Shown: piece by piece, positions 34,160-45,574 of the stretch | How positions within the stretch are numbered: the stretch's first letter is position 1 | How the letters are laid out: every line of letters begins with the position of its first letter | Assembly (NCBI GenBank): GCA_016758905.1 | Contig: JAEPQZ010000002.1 | Location: 868,001 to 932,000, forward strand | Length of the DNA stretch: 64,000 nt | Origin: Umbelopsis isabellina | Taxonomy: Eukaryota; Mucoromycota; Umbelopsidomycetes; Umbelopsidales; Umbelopsidaceae | Direction: 5' to 3' | Program-made: the position numbers and the translations under genes | Notes under the pieces: generated by a model | Seen by the model: the letters and a program-made list of their open reading frames with translations, nothing else | Database searches by the model: none | What the model was told of the DNA's origin: nothing

Positions 34160-35153
34160 TTACTGAGCAAGAGCAGCTTGCTTCTCAGCAAGGCGAGCTT
34201 GGCGACGCTCACGAGCAGCCTTGTTCTTGGCGCGGTGAGCATCAGCTTGATCGGCGATGGTCTTGGCTCTGAGCTTCTCAGCCTTAGCCTTGTGGATGTA
34301 TTCCATCAAGACACGCTTGTTCTTGAACACATTACCCTTGGACTTGAGGTACAAAGCGTGGTACAAATGCTTATCGATCTTGCCAGCTTCTCTGTACTTG
34401 CGGAGAAGACGACGAAGGACACGCATGCGGCGCATCCACAGGACTTGACGGGGCATACGGGCATCAGCAGTACCCTTGCGCTTACCATAGCCCATGTGGC
34501 GACCGGCACGCTTGGAGGCAGCGAGCTCACGGACGCGGAAGCGAGAGTGGCTAGTTTGAGGCTTGCGAATAATCAAACCATCCTTGACGAGCTTGCGAAT
34601 GTTTTGACCTGAATGAAAAAATTAATATTAATAGACGACTGCGGTAACCAGATCAACTGGATATTCTCATAAGGGTAACTTACGAGAGTTGGCATTGCTA
34701 ATTTCATTGGCTTCATTGGGATCGAGCCAAACCTTTCTCTTACCGCACTTGAGGACGGAAGCGGCGAGTCTTTTTTGGGATGTGAGGTTAACCCTATAAA
34801 ATTTAAGGAAATGTCAGTCAACGAGGTTCAGCTTGTAACACTTCCTTGGGCCAGGAAATTTTTCATTGTCCGCCCATCATGGCGATGAACGACATGAACG
34901 ATATCTCGTTCCCAAAACTTCAGAGAACAACGGCATTCGTGGGACCCCTTTGAGAGTGTCCCGAGGAGTATGCTCATGGTGGCATCTCAGATCACTAAAT
35001 CTCGACGCAATCCATGCCATGCGCGATCTCCCCAATTCCAAAAGAGAAAAGGACAATCGCACACAGCATGGCACCCATGAACTACTAGCCAATGTTCCCG
35101 TGAAGACTTGAAGAGAATTTTTGTCCGCTGGCAAAAGTGATATCAACTTACAT
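34160..35153 (-). CDS. RPL19: 60S ribosomal protein eL19
   Basis: Large-subunit protein. Coding exons: 35153-35152 (only the AT of the start codon), 34793-34684 and 34608-34160, giving 186 residues, the normal length. After joining, the start reads ATG GTT AAC, giving [28 protein letters not shown]. The C-terminal half ([63 protein letters not shown], lysine/arginine-rich helix to AEKQAALAQ) is diagnostic. A 358-bp first intron splitting the start codon is the longest intron in the window and follows the habit of ribosomal-protein genes to carry an intron at the start. The transcript start must lie close to the divergent RRM-like gene. Confidence 0.96.
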
Positions 35154-35326
35154 TGTTAAAAGTGGAAAGCTTGAAAGGAAGAGGAGGTTCCTTTTTTTTC
35201 GAAGCTCAGCCCATTCAAAAACTACTTGAGCCGACGCAGGTCACGTGCACTGTTGAAAAGGACGATTGTTGGTCCGCCATACACAGAGTACTCAAAGGCG
35301 ACGCCAGACAATTAGAGCAAGCAGTA

Positions 35327-36901
35327 ATGGCCAGCCATGAGCTCGATTTCGACGATTTAGAATACGATCCCTCTGCTTTCGATGATATAAATCCCAACGA
35401 TCTTGATGTCGATGCACTGGAAGCAGAACTCGCCAAAGAGGAAGCAGCCTTGCATGGTAAACAGGAGAATGTAGAGGTGACAGAGGAAGACCCAAAGCTA
35501 GACACAGAGTCAAAAGTGGCAGAAGCAGAAGGGACTGAAGTCAGCACAAAAGTAAATGCTGATAAAGCTGGATCGAGTGCGAATTCACAAGCTGTCAAGT
35601 CACCACCTCGAGGGAATAGCAAATCAATTCGCCATGATCAATCAAACAATGCTAATTATCGGCCAAACCGACGAAGTAACGAAAGGCCCAATCCCTACAT
35701 GATGGGCAACTTCCCACAGATGGGAGGCGTGCCTGGATTGCCACCGATGGTAGGCATGGGGTAAGTCAAAGTCTAGCACAATAGCATTAGCGCGTCGGCA
35801 CGAAAGGCCATCCTCAATAGTCATCTAAAAAAACCGATTTCTGGGAATTCTTCTTTGATAGGATGCCGCCATTTCCTATGATGGGCTTTCAAGGAGCTCA
35901 ACCGCCAGGGATGATGAACTTTCCTAGCACAATTCACATCAACCCAAAGTTTGCCGGAAATGCAAAAATCCAGCAAGAGATGATGATGATGCAGCAACAA
36001 CAATGGCAACAAGCCATGGCATATCAACAGGCAAATGCAATGGGTATGCCATTTTTCAACAACAATCCGCAGCAGCAACAGCAACAGCAGCCACGATTTC
36101 CTGTAGATATTCAAAAGCCACATGGACCACAGCGTCCCCTAAATCAAGTATGTTTTGTGAACGAGAAGGAATATTCATTGAAATTTGTGTTGACTAATGC
36201 ATTTTACGCTGGACAGTCCTCAAGTATAGACGACGCGAATGCCAAAAATAAACGAGAACGAACTAGTAAGTTCTGGAAATGGACCATCAAGAATATGTAA
36301 CGAACACGATGAGCCCAGCCACTAACCAACTATTTACATTAGTACCCAATGGCCATCAAACCAAACGAAGGCTGTCTCAAGAGACTACTGGAGATAAGAA
36401 GAGACATCAGTCAGATAAAACCAGTAGCATTTCAGATGGAGCAACGGCATCGAAAGGATTTTCGATCAAAGGGGCATCCACTGCAGATAGCCCAGCGCCT
36501 AACCCATCTTCCCCTTCAATTGCCCATCCTGCCGTAGTTGGGGGCAAGTCGTCCAGACTAGTGATTAGTAATTTGGCGTCCAGCATTCCAGAAGCTGAAC
36601 TACATCGTCTTGGAAAGGTAGTTCCTGGAGGGGTCAAGGTAATTTGGAGAACAATGTAGGAACAGGTATGGTGGTACATAAGAAAATTTAACCTCATTCT
36701 TGTAGGCGCTCCTTATCGACCGCCCTGCTGGCAAGGCAACATTGTCATTTCAAACCATTGACGCTGCTGTAACGTTTCGGCGAAAATACAACAGGTAAGA
36801 ATTTGGTACCAACTGCTTGAAAATTTCCCACTTACATGTCACTAATAATTAAAAATAGGACATCACTGGCTGGTCAGCATATCACCGTTTCTTTTGCATG
36901 A
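35327..36901 (+). CDS. RRM-like nuclear protein with acidic N-terminus and Gln/Met-rich centre
   Basis: Not recognised by name. Six exons (35327-35760, 35862-36147, 36217-36265, 36343-36638, 36706-36794, 36859-36901) give 398 residues. The N-terminus is a strongly acidic block with repeated D-D-L/I (LDFDDLEYDPSAFDDINPND). A basic Asn/Arg stretch follows, then a Met/Pro/Gly-rich and Gln-rich region with a run of seven Gln, which looks low-complexity and condensate-prone. The C-terminus forms a small RRM-like fold: SRLVISNLASSIPEAELHRL, then ALLIDRPAGKATLSFQTIDAAVTFRRKYN and LAGQHITVSFA. The RNP1/RNP2 aromatic residues are mostly replaced, so RNA binding is uncertain. It shares a short bidirectional promoter with eL19, hinting at a role in mRNA or ribosome biogenesis. 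Confidence 0.8.
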
Positions 36902-37205
36902 ACAAACTCTTAGATAAGAACGCCATAAAAACCGTTCATTTACATAAAACTCTCATCGTTGAAATAAAATGACAACCCTCACTCTCCCATAAAATTGATA
37001 CAATTCTCCTCAAAATATGCAATGGTTATAAAAGAATTTGAATAATTTTGAGGCAAGGAGGTGAATAAGTCGCCAAGGAATATTCTCGGATAATTTTCTG
37101 CAAGTGATCTCAAATATGTCAAAAATGGGGGTATAAGTAGCCAAGGCTGAACATCCGAGGACAAATTCTGGCTCTTCTTTTTGTTATCCCACATATCACT
37201 ACAAT
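36902..37205. promoter_or_regulatory. PMP3 upstream region with TATA box
   Basis: About 300 bp between tandem plus-strand genes. GTATAAGTAG at 37131-37140 lies about 70 bp before the PMP3 start, a likely TATA box. A GGGGG run just upstream is near, but not identical to, the stress-response element core. Confidence 0.45.
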
Positions 37206-37555
37206 ATGGCCTTGACTTGCAGTGACATTTTCAAGTTTATTTTCGGTATGTCAATGCTATTCTTCGCAGTGTAAATGCTAAGCTAGTGACAATACAACCA
37301 GACTAATTGAAATGATTTATGTTTTGCAGCTATCATCTTCCCTCCGTTGGGTGTAATCCTCGAACGCGGTTGCTTCAACATCGATGTGTGCATTTGCATT
37401 CTGCTGACTATATTAGGTTGGATTCCAGTAAGTTATGAAATATCTTCATGAGTTATTAGTCTTTTAGTTTTTTGTGGTATTTGATTTTCTAATCAATCAA
37501 TTTGTGCCTTTTCCAGGGAGTCATTTATGCATTCTATGTGATTTTAGCGTACTAG
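37206..37555 (+). CDS. PMP3: PMP3 / RCI2 family proteolipid
   Basis: Small plasma-membrane proteolipid that affects membrane potential and tolerance to Na+ and other cations. Three exons, 37206-37245, 37330-37427 and 37517-37555, give 58 residues, the family length. Two membrane segments are visible: FKFIFAIIFPPLGVILERG (the PPLGV signature) and CICILLTILGWIPGVIYAFYVIL (the LGWIPG-I-A signature), ending AY. All diagnostic residues are present, so it should be functional. Confidence 0.97.
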
Positions 37556-40195
37556 CATTTACTATTAATATTTTTTTCATGGAATTCTGAAAACAGCGGT
37601 CAACCACACATGCATCTTTTATGTAAATATGTTGACGAGTTGCAAATACATATCGCTATTTTTGTCATTATTTTTGTACCACGGTTGTTTTGATATGTGG
37701 AAATTTGAGATGGTGTCATAGTTATGCGAAGAAGACTACGGACAGTGCAGAGCTGGCCAAGACTTCGATCGAGTCAGGTATCATATTAACATGGCCGTTG
37801 AGGTCAATACTCTGTGCTCAAATTTTTCAACAGCTCATAGCTGCTGACTCTTGCAGTTCGTATACAAACAGTAAAATTGAAACATTCTGCCATAAGTTTG
37901 AAACATTCTGCGATAAGTCTATGGCCAATATGAGTTTTCAGTAGATGTCCTTCATAATGGATGGATTATTTTACTTTATTTTTCATCTCTTTGTTGATTA
38001 GACTAATTGATTTGTGGGTATGGATTGTACTATATGCTAAGGTCTATATTTTAATGGACAATGTTGAGGACAAATACTCGCTGGAATTATTTCTCTTGAT
38101 CAATTCAGGTCATGAGCCATACAATTTGATGTATTTTGTAAGCCATGATATTCCGGCAAATCAAATAAAATCAGTTATATCATAGAGCGTCCAGACCTCT
38201 ATCACACAAGTATGAAAACGAATGTCTAATTACTAATCTATCGGCCTGCTGGTAATTTTAATAAACGCCATCACATAACACAAAGACAGCAGATGGAAAT
38301 TTCAGAAGTTGATTTAGGCGTGCCGTCGCTCGGGGAACATAGAGTCAAGTGAGCAACAATTAAATAGCGCGCATTGTGTATTCCAAACTCATTTTTTTTT
38401 TCAAATCATGCACTGTTTTGCACAGAATAGATTGGTCCACTTTGTGGACATCACACAAAGAATGACCTTGCGCGTTTCAAGTGGTTCCAAGTTACATCCA
38501 CGACGCTGAACCCGAAAACATAGTTTAAAGAATTAATGGGCCAGCCATTTTAGAGTAAAAATTTTTGGGGGCTTGTTTCTCCGATTTTGACCACACAGCT
38601 TTCATTTTGGAAAACGGCGTTGATCGTCATCAGTTTAGAGAAACTTAAGCAAGGGCCAAATATTCAATATAGTGTTCACTGAATTCATTCCAATTATTTA
38701 TTTTAAAAAAGCAAAGGGAATAATGGACGGTGCACTACCTCTTACTGAATAGCATAAAAATTATATAGTACTATCTCACCTAAAATTTAGTATATTATAA
38801 TAATGGAAATGGCACTTGGTTGAACTGTAATGTACGACATGGGTAAACCTGCAGTTGAAAAAAAAAAAAGTGGTAACAAACTAGAAGGTTTCAAATTTAG
38901 AAGCGTCATTATGCGAGCAAGGGCAAGAGCAAGTGGACAAGCGTCGGCTGATTTATTAGATATCGACTGCGCTCCAACGGATAATTGCTACCCACCCAGT
39001 CAAAGATGGTTCTCCGTCACGAATGGGATATTGCGTCTCCTTTCGGGCAGGCGAAACTGCATCATGATGTGTGGAAAAACAAAGGGTCAGGCTTGCACAA
39101 TGGAGTATAGCAAAGATCCTATCATCGCGCGCTTATTCTTCTCTAAATAAAACATATTACAAGGAGAAAATATCGATTTTATTACAATTATCACACATAT
39201 TCCAAACTTGATTGGGGTATCCATTTCACGCCGAAAATATAATTTTATAGTGCTTGGCAATTTCACTAACGTAACAGACGCCGGAAAAAGATAGGTTTTG
39301 AGTATGGTGTGAGAAGAGACCATCCTAACGCAGCACTGAGAATGAAAAATAATAATAATAATTATAATGTTATGAACGGGGGGTGGTGGTGGGATAATGA
39401 TTGGCGAAGGAGATATTTGTCTTCAACGGGGAGACAAGAGTCCCTCTTCCTGAGCCATATTAGGGCGCATGGTTTCACCAAAACTTACTAGTTAAAGAAG
39501 AGTGGGATCAGGCAGAAACGAGATGGGTTCATGTCAGCCCGGCGCCCGGCAGCAAGCCAAGCCAGCCAGCCAACCAGCTCACTACCAAAAGCTTCGAAGC
39601 TGCAAAAGGAGAACCGGTGGTATTAAAAAAAAAAAAGGAAAAAAAAAAAGCCCAGCCAAGCACAACAGAAACGGGCGAGCCATTGCCAGAAGGAAACATA
39701 ACCAATCAGGCAATAGCGACGACTTTGGGGGGACACAGCGTAAGTAAGGCGAAGACTCAGAAAAGGGCCAAAGTGGACAAGAAGAGGAGGTCACTCAAAA
39801 AGGTGCCATATCATCCATCTCCTTTGTAAGTTAAAATGCCGCATTAAACCCATTGGATTTGCAGCTGGAACTCTACACATTTTTTTTAGTTTGGGGGGCC
39901 CACCTGGCCATATATTGGAGGCTTTCGACCCGTAAGTTTATTCATTTGGTTTGCCAGTCACCCCCCATATATTTCAGCTGTGGTTGTTACACCCTGTTAT
40001 TCCTCCCCCAGCAGAAGTCAGCCCTCGTTTCTTTTTTTTTTTGGGCTGGCTGACTGAGTGAACTGAACTGGCTGGCTGCAACAATGAACTACGCTTTCGG
40101 CGGTCGATTAACCCATTTGAACCCGTCTCTCTTTTAATTAGAAAAGCTAGTTAACTCTTTTCCTTTTCATCTTCTTCTTCATTTCCCTACTCAAC
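37556..40195. other. Gene-poor 2.6-kb region upstream of the cyclin gene
   Basis: The longest stretch without a gene I can support. It contains scattered frames of 60-110 codons (for example 38830-39150) with no motif, A-tracts, and a perfect 6+6 inverted repeat GTCCAC-ttt-GTGGAC at 38435-38449. A purine-rich block lies at 39600-39660, and (CAGC)-type repeats at 39550-39580 are mirrored by GGCTGGCTG at 40045-40078. The right end is probably a long cyclin promoter and 5' UTR. No transposon ends or tRNA are seen. Confidence 0.5.
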
Positions 40196-41431
40196 ATGTC
40201 CTTTACAAAAGGAATACCCTCTTTTCCCGAAAACCATCGACTTCCCGTCATGCCATCGCCCAATTCAAATAATGCTGAACAACTGGCCGATTTCTGTGCT
40301 TTTGTCGTGCCATGTATATGGGGCGACGGATGGGCAAAGCTAGGAACTTCCACTGTCGATGCCAAACGATACAACGCATTCCGAACGTTCTGTAAAGACA
40401 TGATCAATGCCACGCAAATATCTAGCTCTTGCATATTGGTCAGTTTACGATACATTCGAGTATTACGATCATGTTATCCCAGTATCAAAGGCTCTGTTGG
40501 ATCCGAGTTTCGACTTTTTACAACTAGCTTAATCCTCGCCAACAAGTTTCTTGATGACAACACCTATACCAACAAGGTCAGTTATCCAAATAGCTAGTTT
40601 TCTGTGCAAAAAAAGAAAATGCCATGGAGAATAATTTTTAATTTTACTCTGTCGCTCATTTCTATGTATTGAACCAACCTTGTATTAATTCCAAAACAAT
40701 TTTTTTTTCAATAGACCTGGTCCGAAGTGTCCAATATTCCCGTCAGTGAACTCAATATCATGGAAATTGAATTTCTATCCGCATTGGATTACAACGTATT
40801 TGTGAGCGAAGAACAATACCTGGCATGGATGTCCGAATGTGATTATCTCATTTCTATGGATACACGTCGCAAATATCGACCAATGAAGACCCCTTCGTCT
40901 CTACTTGGAAAAGCAAATAGCAAATCATCATCGATGCGATCAGCAGCAGGAGGAAAAATAATAGGGAAAAGTACTTTACCACCTTTGGTTCACTCGATCT
41001 CGCAACCTATTCTCCCTTTTACATCAAACACCTCCTCTTTGAAACGATCGGCGAGTGCTATTCAGCCTACCCCAACTAAACGAATGTGCCTACCGAATAC
41101 TCCACCACCTGACGACATGCTTCAATATAATGTTCTTCCCCCATTAGTCAGGTCACGAACTCCAGTGCCGTCCATTTCACAATTCTATGGTAGTCGCCCA
41201 CAAACGCCAATTTACACTCCAACTCTGCCAGTGTGCAATCCATATGTCACCGTGCCTTCCCAGACAACGGTGGCGAGCCGCTATACACAACAGTATGATC
41301 ATCAACCCATTGTTCCTACTGATAAACTATATAGCTGGACCTCATCGGCCATGAATCCTCCCATGTATTTCCGCCCTCAGCCCACGTTACATTATCGCCA
41401 GCAACATGGTCCACTGTCGCTCGCTATGTAA
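40196..41431 (+). CDS. Pho80/Pcl-like cyclin
   Basis: Cyclin of the PHO80-like type, expected to activate a Pho85/CDK5-class kinase in nutrient, polarity or cell-cycle control. Two exons (40196-40576, 40715-41431) give 365 residues. The cyclin box spans ~35-165: FCKDMINATQISSSCILVSLRYI, a short loop, SEFRLFTTSLILANKFLDDNTYTNKTWSEVSNIPVSELNIMEIEFLSALDYNVFVSEEQYLAWM. KFLDD-x-NKTWSEVS is the family hallmark. The C-terminal 200 residues are Ser/Pro/Thr-rich with many TP and SP sites, typical of regulated cyclins that are themselves phosphorylated and degraded. The long, repeat-containing upstream region fits a heavily regulated gene. Confidence 0.9.
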
Positions 41432-42338
41432 CCGACTTGCCCGCGCCTCAGTCACCCTCTGCTCACCTCTTTTGGGTTGTCTACATACCATGCGCTTGGG
41501 TGTGCCATATTTTTTTTTTTTTTCAGAAAATCCAAAATAGTATGCGCACCTCCCCCCAGTTACCTTGTACAGTAATATCAATTTGTAGAACAACATTGAT
41601 ATAGATAGATAGACACACTGTAAACTCTTGGTTTGCAGTAAGGTTCTCTGTAAAAATAGTATTGCCTTTTTTTTTTTTATTATTATTTCCACCTTGTATA
41701 CATCCTTTGCTGGTCAAAACAACAAACCCAATATAAACATGGACCATCCATCAACACAAAATGTCATTTTTGATATATAATTATATACGTTCAAATGATA
41801 ATTTATTTTTTTCTAAATCAATATATTTCAGAGTATGTCTGAAAAAAAAATAATTATTTTAGAGGTATTGTTCGGAAATTAGAGTTGTGAGGTAACTCAT
41901 CATATAGACTTTTTTATAATTTCGGACTGTTCAGCGGGGGCTCGGCGAGGTTATGAGCTACAGGTTGCAGAAACACAAGCACGCTCTGGGATGGACTGAA
42001 CTGACCTGACTTCGGAGTCAAATAAATAATTACAGTATTCGCTACTTGTCGAACCACCTAATGCTGCTGGGATGACCAAAGTGTTTTGAAAAAAAAAAAA
42101 AGCCGCCAAGCTCACATTGGGGGGTTTCCTGCTTCCATTTCCACTCCTATCCACCAATCACAACAATGGTCTATAAACCTTTGGCCCATGGATAGCGATT
42201 TCTGTGCCAAAATGTAAACAAACAGGTTGATTTGAGACGGAATATGCTAGACAGCATGAATTATTTCTTGTATTTAAAGCATGAAAGAGGTGGTATAATT
42301 TTTTGTTCTCTGTAATTTCAAATATCTCCAATCCGTTC
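41432..42338. other. Intergenic region
   Basis: About 900 bp rich in A/T homopolymers (41510-41523, 41668-41680, 42090-42103). No gene or recognised promoter element is seen before the eS6 start. Confidence 0.45.
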
Positions 42339-43708
42339 ATGAAGGTAAGTAGATGTAATCTCAAATATTTGACAACCTAATGGGCATGTGAAAGAGGATG
42401 GGGCAGAAGAGGAGTTTGTAGTTATTTCTAAAATGTGAAGAGCAGACCAAAAAAGATGAACAAAACTTTTTTGGTACTGTACACCCGCGCTTATGGGTAT
42501 GTGTGTGTACACCATACGAAAGGTGCAACCAGTCCAACGACACACCCCCAAAGTCAAGAGATGGAAAACTCATGTATCATTTGCTTTATCTGTGGTAGCT
42601 CAATATTGCAAATCCCGCTACTGGTTGCCAAAAGCTGTTGGAGGTTACAGATGAGCGCCGCCTGTATGTATTGTGGAAGTAGTGTGATCCAAATAGTTTA
42701 GAAACCTATACTTGGCAAACCAACGTTACATTGAAACTCTATTGGCCCCAAATTCTTTTTTTTATCTATTTTAGATCCGCTTTCATGGACAAACGCATGT
42801 CCACTGTGGTATCGGGTGATGGACTGGGAGACGAATTTAAAGGCTATGAATTTCGTATCAGTGGTGGCAACGACAAACAGGGCTTTCCTATGAAGCAAGG
42901 TGTATTGACTCCTAACAGAGTCAAGCTACTATTATCATCTGGTCACTCGTGCTACCGCCCCAGAAGGGATGGTGAGCGTAAACGAAAGTCAGTTCGAGGC
43001 TGCATCACCTCGCCTGACCTCTCAGTCTTGTCGCTAGTCATTGTTAAACAAGGTGCCCACGATATCCCAGGCCTGACAGATTCCTCCATTCCAAATCGAT
43101 TAGGCCCTAAACGTGCAAACCACATTCGGAAATTTTGGGTAAGGTTTTTATGGTGTTTGTGTGTGTAGTTGGTGTGTGTGTATATGTGTGTGTGTGTATA
43201 TGTGTGTGTGTGTATATGTGTGTGTGTGTTCATGTTGTTCTAATATTTCCCCGATCATATTGGCCCCCCTGTGTGCTGGCTTTCTTTTTTTTTTTCTGCC
43301 TAAAAAAATTTCTCGCTCGTATCCATAAAGAACTTGGACAAGGAAGATGACGTACGCAAATATGTGATCCGTCGTACCGTCCATCCTAGGAATCCCGATA
43401 AGAAACCCTATACTAAAGCTCCTAAAATTCAGCGCCTGATCACACCCAGGCGCTTGCAGCGAAAGAGAAGGCTCAAAGCCATTAAGCGTCGCCGGGCTGA
43501 AGTGTCCAAGGAGGAGGCAGCCGAATACAAAAAGCTTTTGGCCACAAGGCTCAAAGAAGCTAAACAAAAGCATCGAGAAGACGTCAAACGTCGCCATTCG
43601 TCGTCGTCGTCTGCTGCAACCTCTAAACCAAAAGGTCCTTCTGAAATCTCTGTAGACGAAATGCTTGAGAACCCAGGAAAAGTCAATCAGAAGCTGCATC
43701 GCCGGTAA
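42339..43708 (+). CDS. RPS6: 40S ribosomal protein eS6, divergent copy
   Basis: Small-subunit protein, target of S6 kinase in other eukaryotes. Exons: 42339-42344 (ATG AAG only), 42599-42663, 42775-43138 and 43331-43708, giving 270 residues. The family core is clear: [106 protein letters not shown]. The protein departs from the usual near-invariant sequence in many places ([29 protein letters not shown]). It carries about 30 extra residues after the Ser cluster ([17 protein letters not shown], then [14 protein letters not shown]). I suspect a second, faster-evolving paralogue. Intron 3 contains a (TG)n tract. Confidence 0.93.
43157..43230 (+). repeat. (GT)n/(TG)n microsatellite in eS6 intron 3
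   Basis: Interrupted dinucleotide repeat of about 75 bp built of TGTGTGTG blocks separated by TATA, lying wholly inside the third intron of the divergent eS6 gene. Confidence 0.9.
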
Positions 43709-44527
43709 GAAGTCAACTGTGTGCCCATGGATGGCCCTCACTTTCATCATTGATGATCACAACAGTCAACCGACCATATAGTCGTCCCGATTAGTAGTAG
43801 TACAATTTTTAGTGAACAGTCCAAAAGAATCTCCCCCACTTGCAAAAGATTATGTGAATGCAGGGGGTTTTCATTAGTAGCGTACAAGAGCTTTTTCCAT
43901 TGTCAAACCAAACAATAGTATTTTAGGAGATTGCAATTGCAAATTAAGGTCATGACAACCTGCCGTTGATGAGGAGAAAACGCAGAGTACCTGTGATATG
44001 AAGTAACGTGATATAAATCTGCTTGTTTGGGGCTCATCTAAACAAAAGCTCTTTCACAAGCCTTTCTTTGTAAGTTTTCCTTGGCGACTCAAGACCTTTC
44101 CGATACTCGAATGGCAATGGTTTAGCAAGAAATAATAGCTTTTTAGTTTTTTGAAGCTGCATAAATCGTTCTAGACTGACCCACCAGTATATATGCAAAT
44201 CAACATAAGTATGTACATTGTTTTAGCCCACCGTAAATGCTCATCAATTATTTGCCGGTCATGCTTCAATCGAGCCATGTGGCATTTAAGACAAAAGTTC
44301 AAACATACCAATATTCAGCCTATAATGAAGTATCTCGGAGCGCTTCATACGTTTGACCTGTCTAATGATTGACTACATCCATAAGCAGCTACATGGTAGT
44401 TCAAGACTACTTTTATTCAGAGATATTCTGAAATGGTATATTGCGGAAGGAAGTGATGTGTATAAAGACATTTGGCAAATGATGTTGAAGAGTACAAAGG
44501 TCGTGGAAGAAAATAATCGTGACCCGT
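43709..44527. other. Convergent intergenic region
   Basis: About 820 bp between the eS6 and syntaxin stop codons, long for two 3' UTRs. Short frames are present without recognisable content. No RNA gene is seen. Confidence 0.45.
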
Positions 44528-45513
44528 CTAAGACGATGATTTGTTTTGAGGCACCAGTTTGACAACAAGGACAATGATAATTATGATCACAATAGCAGCA
44601 ATAATGCCAAACATGATCCACTTTTTTCTTCGCGTGGCACGAGCATAAGTTACAGCTTGGCCAATCTGCGCATTACCTTTCTCCACCTCATTCACGACAT
44701 CATAACTGCTGGCTTCGATGGTGTTCAAAACATGCGACTGATTTTCCAGTAGCATTTGCATTTCTTGGAATAGCTCGGTCAATTGATTGATACTTTGCGC
44801 TAATTTCTGGATCTCTTGATGTCGCTGATTCACGTTCTCCAATGTCTCCTGTGCTTGATACTTATCCTGTTGCAAGAGTTGTTGAGCAAAGACGGGACGC
44901 GATCCGGATTGAGCTTCATGCACGGCGCGATCAATTTCATCCGCCGTTGCATTGGGGTTTGCAATCTTAATCTGTCTCTCCATTTGTTGTGATTCTTGTT
45001 TTTGAAACTCGATTTCCAATCCACGGTACCTGACGTAACAGCACCGCCATCATTAGCCGCCACGTTCATGCCGGTAATCTCCTACATTAAACAAAACTTT
45101 CTCCTGCAGACTTACCGTTCAATGGTGTCCATAAAAGTCTTACTGACGTTGGCAAATTGGTTCTTGCGGATGCCGAGATCTGGGTGGCGTTGAGTGGGTT
45201 CGATGGATTTGACGCGGTCTTTGACAGCTCTGATCATGTTTTGAGTATCGTCGTTAAACTCGTTCAGCTGAGCTCTCAAACGATTCTGCTGCGACTCATC
45301 CGCAGCTTGGAGGTAGTTCTGCTGCAACGCCCTTAAACGGCCGACATTTTCGTTGATACCTTTGATAGCGTCCTGAAGTTGCGAAATCTGGTCCAAGAAT
45401 CCTTGAGTTGACTGTGGGTCAGAAGGAGGAGCCATGAGCGGACGCATTTCAACGTTTTGAGCTGAGGCATTCTGTGAGCCTCTATTGAATTCTGCCAAGC
45501 GGTCAACGTTCAT
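44528..45513 (-). CDS. SSO1: Plasma-membrane syntaxin (Sso1/Psy1-type t-SNARE)
   Basis: Qa-SNARE for fusion of secretory vesicles with the plasma membrane. Two exons, 45513-45116 and 45029-44528, give 299 residues. The N-terminal Habc helices are at ~38-150 (FLDQISQLQDAIKGINENVGRL...). The join KTFMDTIERYRGLEIEFQKQESQQMERQIKIANPNATADEID carries the syntaxin signature. The SNARE motif (~205-262) shows the zero-layer Gln in LTELFQEMQMLLENQ. A C-terminal membrane anchor (~272-292, IIAAIVIIIIIVLVVKL) ends in a short lumenal tail. A CT/GA microsatellite lies about 35 bp upstream of the start. Confidence 0.95.
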
Positions 45514-45543
45514 TTTATTGTGGAGGAAAAAGGAGGTAAAGAG

Positions 45544-45545
<2 letters not shown>

Positions 45546-45574
<29 letters not shown>
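45546..45574. repeat. (GA)n microsatellite just upstream of the syntaxin start
   Basis: About 14 perfect GA units, read as (CT)n on the coding strand of the syntaxin gene, 33-60 bp before its start codon. Probably within its 5' UTR or core promoter. Confidence 0.9.

Noticed and set aside
34178-34612. 144-codon plus-strand frame opposite eL19
   Set aside because: Antisense of a biased ribosomal-protein exon. Leu/Ser-rich composition is typical of such shadows.
38830-39150. 106-codon plus-strand frame in the gene-poor region
   Set aside because: Starts next to a poly-A tract and has no motif, splice context or domain.
43157-43230. Repeated TG blocks considered as a CRISPR-like or telomere-like array
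   Set aside because: Simple dinucleotide microsatellite within an intron, with no spacers or defined unit.
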